From Seiridium cupressi (taxonomy: Eukaryota > Ascomycota > Sordariomycetes > Amphisphaeriales > Sporocadaceae): a stretch of DNA of 64,000 bases. The stretch lies in the NCBI GenBank assembly GCA_036674765.1, contig JARVKI010000027.1, forward strand, positions 310,001-374,000, read 5' to 3'. Below the pieces are notes generated by a model that had not been told where the DNA came from, did no database searches, and saw nothing but the letters and a program-made list of their open reading frames with translations. The translations under genes were made by a program, and so were the position numbers. How positions within the stretch are numbered: the first letter of the stretch is position 1; every line of letters starts with the position of its first letter. Of this stretch, positions 54,379 to 64,000 are shown one piece after another.

Positions 54379-55992
54379 ATGGACAGTCACCAAATCTATG
54401 TGCCGAACGACCAGCTACCAGCTCAGGGTCAAAATTTCCCCTTGCTCCAGCAATTTAGTTATTATGAACCGCCTTCAACGCAGCCTCCATTGCACTATCA
54501 AAAGCCATCTCAGCACGTTCGCCGCTCTCCGGTCTCTGTGGCCATCGACCTATTGATTGATGCCTTATTATTGGCAGTTGGTGTTGCTTTCCTTGTATTT
54601 GCTCTGGTAGTTCTCAGGTTTGACGGGACGCCTTTTGCTGAAAACGCACATACGGCGGACGTGCTGCTCCGTGCGGCCCAGGTAGTAAGTAATGTTCATC
54701 GGTCGAGAAATTGCAAGGAGCTTCTGACAAGGAACGTAGGGACCAACGGTCCTCCCGATCATATTTGCTTCCATCGTTGGGCGTGGCCTGAAGTCGATTT
54801 TTGCGTGGCGCCTCGAGAAAGGTGCGAAAATCGGTACTCTAGATGTGCTAGCCGGTAGTACATCGCTGTCAAGTGTAGTCCTTACACACCTCACCTTGCG
54901 CGTCTTTACCAGTCTCTCAGCGGCCCTAATTCTGGTCTGGGCATTGTCTCCCATCGGCAGTCAGGCAGCTCTTAGAGTGGTGTCACTAGCAGATTCCCAT
55001 ACCACTACTGCTCGGCAGTACAGTTACGTGACACAAAACTCGAGTTTCAGCACTTATGCCAGTGCAGATATCGCCAGCCAAGTTGGGGTGGCACTAAAAA
55101 CAGTATAGCTTCGAACACTACAAGAAGTGGCGGTGTTCCTCAGAACGACCCTGATTTACCCACCAGATGGATTGCTTACAGCTGCCCCAGCAACGATGGG
55201 TACGACGGATTAACTACTGGACTTTGTGCCATTACAACAGTCTACGTTCAACTGCATGTCGAATGCCAAGGAGCAGTTTGCGCTGCAACGCGCCTTCGGC
55301 GATCTCGCCTATCAAACCCGGTACCCTCCTGGACTTATTTCGACGAAGTGCGTTGGGTGAGCGACTTTTCAAATGTCTTCATCAATGCGTTTTCTGGCCA
55401 CCTTGGTGACCCGACAGCGCTACAAATTTATTTCCTTGATCCGAATAATCCTCTCAACTTTGGCAACAGCACTCCCTTGTATGATTTACCCGCAGATGTG
55501 TATGGGCTTCGTCTTGGCCAATTGATGAATTCCTTGTGGGGTGCGGCTGCTGGCTATGTAAGCATTTCTCAAGGCTTGGATGCTTCCACAGCCGGGTACT
55601 TAGGGGGGCCACAAGCGGTGGTCGGTACGGCTCAAGGGCCACAAACCATATCCACCCGCGTCATTAGCTGCAACCATACTTGGCTCATTTTCCTTATCAT
55701 AGCCTCTCTGGTTATGATCAGTGCCAGCTTGCTGCATCCTGTCTTGCGTCTCGCTACCATGGCCCCTGACCTGGCTGTTAACGTCTCTACCCTGATCCGA
55801 GATAATCGTTATGTTCATATGCCTCTGGAGGGATCGGCAGAGGATGCTTCACGTCATGCTCGTCGAGTCAAAGACTACTGGGTTAGGTATGGCGATGTGC
55901 ACTCCAGTGAAATGGTAGGACACCTTGCCGTTGGGTCAATAAAGCAGGGGACTAAAGTAGAGGCCATCAGACGGGATAGATATTACGACTGA
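54379..55992 (+). CDS. Polytopic membrane protein of unknown function
   Basis: The model has three exons: 54379-54684, 54740-55102 and 55144-55992 (505 residues). Intron 1 (55 nt; GTAAGT, TCTGAC, GTAG) restores GPTVLPIIFASIVGRGLKSIF in frame, which is convincing. Intron 2 is only 41 nt with a GTATAG donor and is less certain; without it a stop follows ALKTV. Membrane helices are seen at AIDLLIDALLLAVGVAFLVF, TVLPIIFASIVG, LTHLTLRVFTSLSAALILVW and TWLIFLIIASLVMISASLL. Between the last two lies a Cys-containing, glycosylation-prone luminal or extracellular loop (YSCPSNDGYDGL, VQLHVECQGAVCAATRLRRS). Similar multi-span proteins with a large loop are common and uncharacterised in filamentous ascomycetes. 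If intron 2 is wrong, this is a truncated gene. Confidence 0.6.
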
Positions 55993-56727
55993 TGCGGTGG
56001 TTAGTGGATTTCCATTTTAGCCACCATATTTCGCACTGGTGGGTAGCTACAATGTAGCCTCCTGAGTCACATTGAAAAAAAAAAAAAAAAATTTCATAGC
56101 TGAAAACGTACATGGAGATGTGAAGGATGGAATCGTTATGGCTCACTGTCACCGATTATAATCTACCGATCCGGCCGTAGTAGCTGCTGTCGGAGCATCT
56201 GGAGGAGTCGCGGACAGCAAGGCATTCTTACTATTAAAGAGACAAAGAAACCTGGCATCAGCGTTTTCGACCTACTTTGAATGCTCTTCGATCGTCCTTT
56301 TCGCATAGGTGATATTGAGACTGAACGCTCTGGTGCTTCTGTCCGTTTCACTTTGAACAGCTGTTGGGAACAACCGACTCAAATCGTAAACATCGCGGCG
56401 TTCGACCGCGGGGCTTCTCCTTGATTAGATATATTGGGACTTCTCTTCCATGATGCTGGTCAATGATTGTGTGGTTGTATACAGGGTATGTCGAGAGCGC
56501 AAATAAGGTGTCCATTGCTGTGTAATTAGGAACACTTCGATTTGGTAATCCTTGAAACATGCTATTATAGACCCATTGGCGCATAAAGAGCATATCTTAA
56601 CAGTATTGTTGAACGGGGTTGAGTGGATATTACATGATCATCGCTAATCAATTCCCTACAGAATAAACCTAGTATGATGCTTTAACGTCGAGTTGTGACA
56701 CAATTGCAACATCACTTTATCGCGGAT
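55993..56727. other. Convergent intergenic region
   Basis: This lies between the membrane-protein gene and the CsbD-like gene. A 17-A run lies at 56075-56091. The short minus-strand frames are unsupported. Confidence 0.5.
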
Positions 56728-57069
56728 CTACTCTGACTTCTTGCTAGCGGCACCTTCCTGTTGCATGCCTTCACATCCAGTCAAGTTGCCGGCAATTTGC
56801 TCGGCCTTGCCGTATCCTTGTGTAGACGCATCACGAGCTTCGCCGGCTGCTTTCATGACATCGGCAGCATGTGCCTTGGTCTGCTCGCCGGAACTTTGCC
56901 AGGCATGCGAACCAGTTACACTGCCGATTGTCGACTAGGTTCTGATGTTAACCTCACATTCGAAATAACAGCTGTTCTAGAGTCACCATACCTCTGCCGC
57001 ACCCTTGATGTACTCAGCATGTCCGCCAATGAGGCTGGGCTGCTGGTTCTGGTTGTTTGGTGCCGACAT
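56728..57069 (-). CDS. CsbD-like stress protein (mismatch/cruciform DNA-binding Hmp1 type)
   Basis: Two exons (57069-56992 and 56934-56728) give 94 residues; the 57-nt intron starts GTATGG and ends CCTAG. The protein begins MSAPNNQNQQPSLIGGHAEY, continues with IKGAAESTIGSVTGSHAW and SGEQTKAHAADVMKAAGE, then GYGKAEQIAGNLTG, and ends AASKKSE. This Ala/Gly/Gln/Lys-rich, hydrophilic helical pattern matches fungal CsbD-like proteins, annotated as mismatched-base-pair and cruciform DNA recognition proteins after Ustilago Hmp1. Members are small, abundant and stress- or conidiation-induced. CRE-type sites sit just upstream. Both exons are short, so the gene is easily missed in six-frame scans, where antisense frames look longer. 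Confidence 0.85.
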
Positions 57070-57198
57070 GATGAATAAATATGATGAATTATTTTGAGTT
57101 GCGATTGTTATTTGGTTGCTCGTCAAAATGAGGTTGCTGTAATGAAGAGGACTATCATAGTGTAGAACTCATTGATCATTTTAATTCACCTGAGCTTC

Positions 57199-57234
57199 TA
57201 TATAAACAGTCATGACGTAGGGCCTATGACGTCA
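57199..57234 (-). promoter_or_regulatory. TATA-like and CRE/ATF sites of the CsbD-like gene
   Basis: Upstream of the minus-strand start (57069) are a TATATAAA element (57199-57206), a TGACGT half site (57213-57218) and the perfect palindrome TGACGTCA (57227-57234). TGACGTCA is the binding site of CREB/ATF-type bZIP factors such as fungal Atf1, which act in stress responses. Binding is inferred. Confidence 0.55.
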
Positions 57235-57790
57235 GCGATCTGGATCTCTATAACGGCTTCATGAAACCATTGTTTCACAGACTGTCCCATTTCCGGAAAT
57301 AGGACGATTCACTTCAAGAAGAAAACGAAATACTACAGATCTTCCTGTATTCGCATGCCCTATTCTATCTAATTGAGGGCTTCGGCCAATGACTTCTGAA
57401 ATGTTGATGTTGTTGCACATCGAGAATAACATTCATGGGCTTCTCAAAGCCAAACCCCGCATAACCCGCAAAGTCTATCCCACGTTCCGCACCTTAACTA
57501 GAAATGGGACTAGTTGCAATGGTCTTTTACGAGAACCCATGGATTGGCCAATCCCTGTAGGCCTGCTAGGAACGGGAAGTAGTATTTCATAACTGATCTG
57601 CTCCAAAAGCTCCAACTAGTGGATGATGTAAATATGGGCCCCTAGTTCGGCATACCTACCAAAGCTCTTGGAAACATAAGTACATGTAGTTGGAACTCGA
57701 ACTGGTTCTTCCACTTCTTTTTTATTTCCCAACTACCTGTCAGGATACTAGAGAATATTTGTGCCTATATAAGAATTTTTTTTTTTTACC
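57235..57790. other. Divergent promoter region of the CsbD-like and MAPEG genes
   Basis: No gene seen. For the plus-strand MAPEG gene a TATATAA lies at 57766-57772 followed by a T-rich run, only 19-25 nt before the ATG. Confidence 0.5.
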
Positions 57791-58319
57791 ATGTCTTCAA
57801 CCATCGGCCTGAACTACCCTGTGCTGGCGCCGCTGCTGCGTAAGTAAATACCGCTACCAACTGAAGTCCCTCGGCTAACCACCAGGTCGCACAGCGGTCA
57901 CCGGAAGCTTCGCCGTTCCATTCGCAGCCTACTTCTCCTTCCTCAGCCTGCGCGTTGTTCGCAACCGATTGGACGACGAGCACTACGTCGGCGACAACTC
58001 CTCTAAGACACCCGGCCACGACTCCCAAAAGAGCAACAAGCTCTACGTGAGCTCACGCGCCCACGCCAACTTTGCTGAGAACGTCCCGCTCGCCTTTGCA
58101 CTCGCCGCTGTCGCCGAGCTGAACGGTGGAAACCGCAAGATCCTCACGGGCGCCCTGGCAACGCTGTTCACCCTCCGCGTCCTACACAGTGAGCTGGGCA
58201 TAATGAAACCAGAGGGAATGGGCCGTGGCAGGCCGATTGGTTACTTTGGCACTATCGGCACAATGCTGGGTCTTGCGGGTTACGCAGCATTCCTCGTAAA
58301 AGACTATTGGGGCTTCTAG
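57791..58319 (+). CDS. MAPEG family membrane protein
   Basis: Two exons (57791-57839 and 57886-58319) encode 160 residues; the 46-nt intron has GTAAGT, GCTAACC and CCAG. The start MSSTIGLNYPVLAPLL precedes a first membrane helix (TAVTGSFAVPFAAYFSFLSL). Then come the conserved pair RAHANFAENVPLAFAL (Arg, Asn and Glu as in MAPEG enzymes), an Asn/Gly loop, a helix (ILTGALATLFTLRVLHSELG) and a final helix (GTIGTMLGLAGYAAFLV). The family includes microsomal glutathione transferases and leukotriene synthases of the ER; the fungal members are mostly untested, but a glutathione-dependent detoxification role is the usual guess. The ATG is very close to a TATA-like element. Confidence 0.88.
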
Positions 58320-58717
58320 AGGGTTATTGAAACAGTGCGAAATGCTGCCAGGGTCTGCAGAAGAAGCGAGAGAAGTCGCCGCATAGTGTACAAATAACCG
58401 AGGTGCAGCATGCGCCATGTATATACAAATCCGCACTGGATAGTGGAGATCAAGCAACAAATAACATCAACCAATTAATAACCTATATACGAATTGCCAA
58501 ATGACAAATCCTCGATTGCATCATGCTACCTCCGCAAATTTGTCGATTTCATGAGCTGGAAAGCTTTATGTAGCTGTCGCTAGTGTACCAGTGGCGCTGT
58601 CTTATCCCTGTAGTATGCTGCTCCGCCTAAATTTTGGGCTCACCTTAGCCAGGCGCGACAGGCGACAACTCAATTACTATCCTTCAAAATTCACAGTCCA
58701 CACCCACACCAACAGCC
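58320..58717. other. Short intergenic region before SWC5
   Basis: No gene seen; it holds the MAPEG 3' flank and the SWC5 leader. The frame at 58591-58923 overlaps SWC5 out of frame. Confidence 0.5.
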
Positions 58718-59740
58718 ATGTCCGCGCATCCGCTACTAGACGAGGATTACGCCTCCGAGGAGGACTCGGATTTCGCGCTCGACGAAACAGCAGCAGCAGG
58801 CGACGCATCAGAAGCCTCGGGCTCGGAGGACGAGAGCGAAACCGTAGCTCAGACAACCGCCAAGCGGAAACGCGCCGCCACCGACAACGCAGAGGACGAG
58901 GGCTACGACAACTCGGGAGATGAGGCCATCATAACAAAGGGCAAGAAGCGGCAGAAGAAGAAAACCAAGGGCAAGGATGGCGCCGGCTTTGACGATGTCG
59001 ATGACGAAGGCGGGGAGGGAGGCCTCGTCAAGACGAGGAGCATGCGCGCCAACGAAAAGGCCGAGCGCAAGGCTGCTGCTGTCTCCGGGCCCGTCACGGT
59101 CGACGTCGACGATCTATGGGCGAAGATGATGGCTGGGCCGGTCGTGCCCTCGAAGACGACTGCCGAGACACACAAGGCGTCACAAACACTCTCGCAGGAG
59201 GCGCAAAATGGAGAGGGTGGCAAAGATGTGGGTGCCACACAGTCAGATAAGGCCTCCGCGAAGGAGGCTCCGGATATGATCAAGATCAAGCGCACATACA
59301 ACTTTGCCGGAAAGGTGCACACAGAAGAGAAGCTGGTACCGCGTGACTCGGCAGAAGCCAAGGTCTACCTCGCCTCGCTCGGCGACAAGGCCAACGAGGC
59401 CCTCGCAGCCGACGAAGAGCCGACGAAGCGGAAGCCGCGCAAGGCCTTCCGCTCCATATTCGAGCCTGTGTCGGAAGGCGTGGCACAGCGCACGGATCTG
59501 AACCTGGGCATGACCGTGCGGCTGCAGATGCGCGAGCAGGCCAAGGCCAAGAAGCTCAACGTCGTGGAGAAGAGCCGCATGGACTGGGCCGGCTTCGTCG
59601 ACAAGGAGGGCATCCAGGACGAGCTGAAGCTGGCGGGCAAGTCCAAGGAGTCCTTTGCGTCGAGGCAGGACTTCTTGGCCAGGGTGGAGGCGAAGCGCGA
59701 CGAAGATGCGCGGAGGGTCAGGATGGCTGGGCGTACCTGA
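58718..59740 (+). CDS. SWC5: SWR1-complex subunit Swc5 (BCNT/CFDP1 family)
   Basis: A single exon encodes 340 residues. The N-terminal third is acidic with Asp/Glu runs (DEDYASEEDSDFALDE), as expected for the histone H2A-H2B-binding part of Swc5, followed by a Lys-rich stretch (KGKKRQKKKTKGK). The C-terminal 80 residues form the BCNT-C domain: KLNVVEKSRMDWAGFVDKE, then GIQDELKLAGKSKESFASR and QDFLARVEAKR, the defining motif with invariant Trp. Swc5 stimulates exchange of H2A for H2A.Z by the SWR1 remodeler in the nucleus. KRTYNFAGKVHTEEKLV just before the domain also matches the family. Confidence 0.92.
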   Translation: MSAHPLLDEDYASEEDSDFALDETAAAGDASEASGSEDESETVAQTTAKRKRAATDNAEDEGYDNSGDEAIITKGKKRQKKKTKGKDGAGFDDVDDEGGEGGLVKTRSMRANEKAERKAAAVSGPVTVDVDDLWAKMMAGPVVPSKTTAETHKASQTLSQEAQNGEGGKDVGATQSDKASAKEAPDMIKIKRTYNFAGKVHTEEKLVPRDSAEAKVYLASLGDKANEALAADEEPTKRKPRKAFRSIFEPVSEGVAQRTDLNLGMTVRLQMREQAKAKKLNVVEKSRMDWAGFVDKEGIQDELKLAGKSKESFASRQDFLARVEAKRDEDARRVRMAGRT

Positions 59741-60854
59741 GATCAAGAGTTACGGGGCTACAGCGGTCATGTATTATACCCTTGAATGAGGCATGGTTTA
59801 CTCATCACTGCATCGTTACGGCGTCAAGGGGTTTAGTCTGGGAAATTCATGGTATCAAAGGACAACACCCGGGTTGATTTTTTTGTAAGAGATATCGAAG
59901 GCAGAGAGGGATGTCTCGAGCAGTTCGGAAAACCCTTAATTTGCCACGGTTAATAAACTGCTAGCTACTTTATACAACTACTTTAAGCTGGTCCAATGTA
60001 AGATGTGTTAGCATATCACCTGTAAATCCGTATCCCTTTTGAAGACTGGCGCCTTCGATGCATCGATCAACCCTGCTGGCGGCAACTAGTTATTGCAACC
60101 CTTTTTAAAACGGGCTCTTGTGGTTGCATAAAAAGTCTCTCGAAACCGAGCAAGGTTTTAAATACAGTTTTACCGCTATTGCCTTGTTTCCCGCATAAAG
60201 CATAGGATCTTTGAATTCCTTGGCTCTACTATTTGGTGTTTGCTTTTAGAATTCAATCATGATGACCCATGTTCAGCTTTACTACGCCGTTAGTGACGCG
60301 TGGAATTTATTGGTGATGAAACGATGGCAGAGTTCACGGGTTTGATTCCAACTGAACTAATAGGTCGACAGTCAATAGTGCTGACACGGATTCGTCTGCC
60401 AAGTCCATGGCTCTGGTCAGCCTTTAGTCTTAAGTCATGTTGAGGCTAACGAGACTGAACAACTATATCATCCGCGACCTAGAACCAACCTCACGTCCCT
60501 AGCTTATAGACCAAGCATCGTCAACATCCGGTGCCACGTGTCGAACACCCGCAAATCCTTCCGAGCAACCGTACGTCTGGATCACTTAGACGATGATGAC
60601 ATTTAACGATTTTCGATATGACACAGGCTCTACCGACGGCTAGTCTATCATGGATGAAGAGCCATGTCTCTGGCAATCTAAGATAATTTTGTCGATATCT
60701 AGCTCGGGCCAGCGTTGCGATATCAGTAAAGACTTGGGTACATAAGAAGGCACTCATCGGGCAATGAGTTTGACGATCTGGAAGACAAGCACTCCCATTC
60801 TCCTGATTATTTATTAAACACCTGCTACGTTTAATCGTCCAGCCACTCAACAAG
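59741..60854. other. Intergenic, no gene seen
   Basis: About 1.1 kb. A minus-strand frame at 60521-60910 is unsupported and overlaps the next gene. Confidence 0.45.
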
Positions 60855-61373
60855 ATGCTCATGTTCAAAGCTCTCGCTACGCCTGCCCTGGCCACCATGG
60901 TCATGACCAACCCATGGCAGCCGAACCATTGGATCTCTCTCTCAGGGACTCCACAGCTGGAGATGCACTCTACGACCTAATCGGGGGCGAGCTCGACGGT
61001 CTCATGGATGAAGAAAAATACTTGAGCTCGAACGCCACAGCGCTTGCAGAAGCCGAGGAACGTGGTGTGCTGCGTCCGAGCCTTCAGCGGTGAGGACTGC
61101 GCCGCAAGCAACGGGAAACGCGGCCCAATCCATATCTACAACGACCAGCAGGGTTGCAAAGGCTGCGTCCATACGGATAATCGCCATTCGTTCGTCATCT
61201 CCAAGTCGTGCGGTGGTGGCGCAATGTCTGTCTTCAGTGGTTCGAACTGTGGCTTCCCTTACAGTTGTATTGGTGGTGACCGAAGCTATAAGCATGCACA
61301 GGGTGAGCGCACTTGCCGCAGCGTCAATCCCGGCATGAATTGGAAGTCTATGGCGTTTAGCATCAGCAACTAA
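60855..61373 (+). pseudogene. Small cysteine-rich secreted protein with two compensating frame breaks
   Basis: Three pieces read as one protein. A signal peptide (MLMFKALATPALATMVMT, from 60855) lies in one frame. A propeptide-like acidic part (MAAEPLDLSLRDSTAGDAL and on to YLSSNATALAEAEER, about 60914-61060) lies in another. A Cys-rich domain lies in the first frame again (VVCCVRAFSGEDCAAS, NDQQGCKGCVHTD, SKSCGGG, GSNCGFPYSCIGG, GERTCRS, ending AFSISN at 61373). The C-terminal domain has about ten Cys, which fits a disulfide-rich extracellular protein such as an effector or antimicrobial-like protein. No introns fit. It could be a pseudogene or the result of two base-call errors. The family is not named. 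Confidence 0.45.
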
Positions 61374-62733
61374 GATGCAGTGATGGGAAGCAACCTCTAC
61401 TTCTTTCACTTTGTCTCTTCAACGGGTAGCGGTTGCGCGAAAAAAAGGTGGGTGGGAAGGGGGGGGGTTGTCTTTTCAATTCTTTCGACTGTACCTTACG
61501 GGACTGGTGGGCAAGCCTTACACACTCTTATTTACATTTCAATTCTCTCGAGGTAGGATTTCCGATTGGCCTATCTAGTTCCACATGATGTGGCAGCCGA
61601 AGTGCTTCGCCATTACTTAACAGTTACTTTCAGAGGAATATACATACGATTTTTCTTCTTCAAAACCTTGCCCGTGCTTGAATTACGTCAGCTCATGTTA
61701 GTCTGCACGATCAAATGGAGCTTGTATCAGGGGCAATCTGCTCCGTACTACCCCTTAACCCCAGAAAGGTGTGTCGACAAAGTATCCATCAGCCGAACTT
61801 TGCAAACCCATCTTCGTAATCCCCGTAAAGACCATAACACTTCTCTAGAAGAGGTTCTGCTCTTTAAATGGTGGCTCGAACTACCACTTAGGTTTCCTTA
61901 TCTGATTTCAATCAGACTGATCTGGAAGTTTACACACTAACCTTTTTAACTAATGTTCTTGCCATCCAGCAAATTCAGTATACCTACGACTGCCGACCCA
62001 AACAAAAGGCACCCTATCGTACCAGGCTTTTTTGAGAACCAGCAATTCACAGGCGAGCAGCGTGGTACACTTGATGGCATCATCTATCTGCATGCCCGTC
62101 GCTGATGAGTGGAGTCTTGCCGAAGGAGGCTGTAGTGTCCTGAAAATCTCAAGCTTTCTTTTGAAACTATCCAGAGACTTGGTGATAAATGTATAGTAGC
62201 ACAACTTGCTCCGGTACTTCCGAGCCCCGGACGACCCCCGAAACACTCCTGCGTGGGACCTTACATCTGACCAACATGGTCCAACTTAATATTCAACGGA
62301 CCAACTCCGGCTGAGACGATAAGACATGAAGCAGTAGTCGATGTAAATATCATCAAAATGGTAGAGTCGAATCCCAAGTTTTCGTTCCGAAATTTGCAGA
62401 CAACACAACGCTTCCTGACACTGTGTATAAGCAGATCGCCGCCAGCATGCGTGCATATCTCCGGTTGGAAACTATGATGGAATTGGCGTCGACTTCGAAA
62501 GAATCCAATACTGGAAGCTAAAATCGGTGAGTTTTCCCCAACCCAGCTACCTCATCCCGAGCAACGGCCCTTTTGATACCAGTCTCCCTATCTAGCTCTG
62601 AATCCGAATGGCTTGAATACATCTTTCGCATATGACTCTTAGAGCGGTCTTATACTCGCCGCTCAACTGGATCATCTTCATCTTCTGAGAAAGGGGGGCA
62701 TGGCTTCGGGAGGGTGAAATCTGACAGAAAAGC
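61374..62733. other. Intergenic, no convincing gene
   Basis: A G-run lies near 61460. A minus-strand frame at 61950-62246 has mildly coding-like composition (GMQIDDAIKCTTLLACELL) but no partner exon or motif. Plus-strand pieces at 61566-61940 and 62340-62460 are unsupported. Confidence 0.4.
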
Positions 62734-63154
62734 CTAGTCGTCCTCATCTGAAGGAAGTAGGTAGAACTGATTCTCGAGTACCATCGAAAACTCCATGTCA
62801 AATCTCTTTTTCTCCGTCGGCACCGGATGATCACCTTGCTCCGCGTGGACTCCCATGTAGAACAACATCCGGTGTCCGTATGCTACGAAAAACATACTGC
62901 TTGTCAAGTAGTCGGGTGGCAGTAGATTAGCATATGTCTTGTATTGTCTTTCCGCGATTTGGAAATCGCAGCTGGTGAAAATCTTATAACTAAAAGCTCC
63001 ACTAAATGTATCCAGCTGGCAGCCAGCGACCCACAGGCGAAGTAGGTGCTGGGCTCTAACATGTTACGATTCTATTGGTATCTCTATTATACCCAGTAAC
63101 AATGCCCAACTGCCAGTCCTTCTTCCGATGGCATCTCCTCACTGGCTGCGGCAT
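62734..63154 (-). CDS. Hypothetical protein, about 127 residues, with a very short intron
   Basis: Two exons (63154-63093 and 63055-62734) are joined by a 37-nt GT-AG interval (GTATAA ... GTAAC ... GTTAG) that keeps the frame. The product starts MPQPVRRCHRKKDWQLGIVT and continues AQHLLRLWVAGCQLDTFSGA, FQIAERQYKTYANLLPPDYL, SMFFVAYGHRMLFYMGV and VLENQFYLLPSDEDD to the stop. The run is coding-like in composition, with many aromatic residues, but matches no family I know. The start is uncertain, because an upstream frame continues towards the Irs4 stop (EDFFRNHGC). It lies 44 bp downstream of Irs4 on the same strand. Confidence 0.4.
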
Positions 63155-63198
63155 AACAATATCCTCATGGCAACCGTGATTTCGAAAGAAGTCCTCGA

Positions 63199-64000
63199 TT
63201 AATGCTTGTGTTTGACCTTCATCTTCTCCTTCGGAGGCCCCTTGATGGAAACTCCCCTGGCACTAGCCCATACACTATCGGAGACTTTCTGTGGTATCTT
63301 CCTCCCTCGTAACCTCTGATCGATGAGCCACATGCCGACCACAAACTCTACCTTATCCAGCATGCCCCTGCCCGTCCGGTCTACCAAGTCCCAGACCTCA
63401 GCTAATTCGTCAATGGGCAAACGGCTCCGTGACCACAAGTCCCTGACGATAACATTGACTACCACATCACCATCATTCATCGTGGGACTTGAAGAAATGA
63501 ACCTCGGGGGCGTCCCATTTGCCCTTCCCGGTGCATTAGTCTCAGGAGAGGACGAATCTAAAAGGGAGCCACGGTTGCTTGCCCAAACGCCCTCATATCG
63601 CCTCCTCTCCCTCTCTGTGATCTCCTCCCGCCAGCGTCTCCGCGCGCCCTCGTGATGGGCATGTTTCTTCTTGCTCTGCAGCGGCTTAGTACGGTGGCGA
63701 GCCTTCCACTTGCTTTCCTCGTCGTCGGAACTAGACGGCGGCTTCCTCAGTGTCTGGCGCATATGTGGGGTTTGTTTCCGCGGAGGAGGGAGAGAGGGGG
63801 GACGAGGCGACGACGCGGCACTGCTTGAGGGAGGTGCCCGCGAGGACGCGAGAATTCCAGCCATGGTCGCATCAGCCAACGTATTCAAAGTTGCATTCGA
63901 GGAGCGATGCGCCCGACGAGGAGGCGGGGCGACGGGATTCCTCCGCTGGAAAGTATTAGGGGTGATCATGCTGTGTGCTGAGCTAGGACGCACCCGGCGG
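63199..64000 (-). CDS. IRS4: Irs4-type EH-domain protein, C-terminal part (5' end outside the window)
   Basis: The frame is open from the window edge to a TAA at 63199-63201 (about 266 codons visible). The upstream part is disordered and Pro/Ser/Arg-rich (PPSLPPPRKQTP, KWKARHRTKPLQSKKK). The C-terminal 110 residues form the EH domain of the Irs4/Tax4 family: ERERRRYEGVWASNRG, VVNVIVRDLWSRSRLP, DELAEVWDLVDR, the EF-loop-like RTGRGMLDKVEFVVGMWL and IDQRLRGRKIPQKV then SDSVW. In yeast Irs4 and its paralogue regulate phosphatidylinositol 4,5-bisphosphate levels through the phosphatase Inp51, and influence autophagy and rDNA silencing. The visible ORF begins with GTG only because the window ends; the true start is beyond 64000. 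Confidence 0.88.
   Translation of the reverse strand, partial: RRVRPSSAHSMITPNTFQRRNPVAPPPRRAHRSSNATLNTLADATMAGILASSRAPPSSSAASSPRPPSLPPPRKQTPHMRQTLRKPPSSSDDEESKWKARHRTKPLQSKKKHAHHEGARRRWREEITERERRRYEGVWASNRGSLLDSSSPETNAPGRANGTPPRFISSSPTMNDGDVVVNVIVRDLWSRSRLPIDELAEVWDLVDRTGRGMLDKVEFVVGMWLIDQRLRGRKIPQKVSDSVWASARGVSIKGPPKEKMKVKHKH

Noticed and set aside
1..64000. CRISPR array, bacterial operon, tRNA or rRNA genes
   Set aside because: No regularly spaced repeat-spacer pattern, no ribosome-binding sites, and no convincing tRNA A/B-box pair or rRNA sequence was found by eye; a tRNAscan or Infernal search would be decisive.

Overview
This is nuclear DNA of a filamentous ascomycete (Pezizomycotina, most likely a Sordariomycete). 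The evidence is short GT-AG introns (37-156 nt, mostly 45-70) with CTAAC/CTGAC-type branch sites, pyrimidine-rich leaders, and recognisable fungal genes: a PacC/Rim101 pH regulator, an Ole1-type delta-9 desaturase, Mrh4, Tip41, Swc5, Irs4, a long fungal-type PLP decarboxylase, DUF6594 and NACHT/STAND relics. There is no operon structure, and I found no tRNA, rRNA or CRISPR array.

Layout. 0-7 kb: the end of an unrecognised protein, a small three-exon gene, and a gene-poor stretch with faint retroelement remains. 7.3-18.3 kb: a conserved block with a 14-exon, 1081-residue PLP decarboxylase (minus), the mitochondrial DEAD-box helicase Mrh4 (plus), a secreted Hsp70/actin-fold-like protein (plus) and the Ole1 desaturase with its C-terminal cytochrome b5 domain (minus). 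19.7-32.7 kb: an accessory island with a broken NACHT/STAND gene, two unrelated-looking intact genes (one DUF6594), a transcription-factor relic, and a head-to-head pair. One member of the pair is a large protein with trypsin-like protease signatures fused to a polytopic membrane region; the other is a protein with one C-terminal membrane segment. Both members carry apparent frameshifts. 33-43.5 kb: conserved single-copy genes again (basic nuclear protein, Tip41, an unknown 651-residue protein, a TPR-MYND-SET protein). 43.5-48.6 kb: about 5 kb without a convincing protein gene, leading into pacC and very rich in the PacC core site GCCAAG. 48.6-52.6 kb: pacC and a C2H2/AT-hook protein. 52.6-54.3 kb: nested perfect palindromes, an LTR-like fragment, a second hairpin and AT-rich sequence. 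54.4-64 kb: a membrane protein, a CsbD-like stress protein, a MAPEG protein, Swc5, a damaged small cysteine-rich secreted protein, a hypothetical and the C-terminal part of Irs4.

The housekeeping genes do not form one pathway. Links the sequence does support are these: PacC probably regulates its own gene through clustered GCCAAG sites; the CsbD-like gene has CRE/ATF-type bZIP sites close to its start; and most frame-damaged genes lie in the 19.7-32.7 kb island, with another at 60.9-61.4 kb, while the conserved genes are intact. The clearest structural novelties are the 190-bp nested-palindrome element at 52664-52853, the 5-nt microexon in the decarboxylase, the protease-membrane fusion, and the PacC-site array. 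All intron positions were deduced by hand from splice consensus and reading-frame continuity, and none is confirmed by transcript data.
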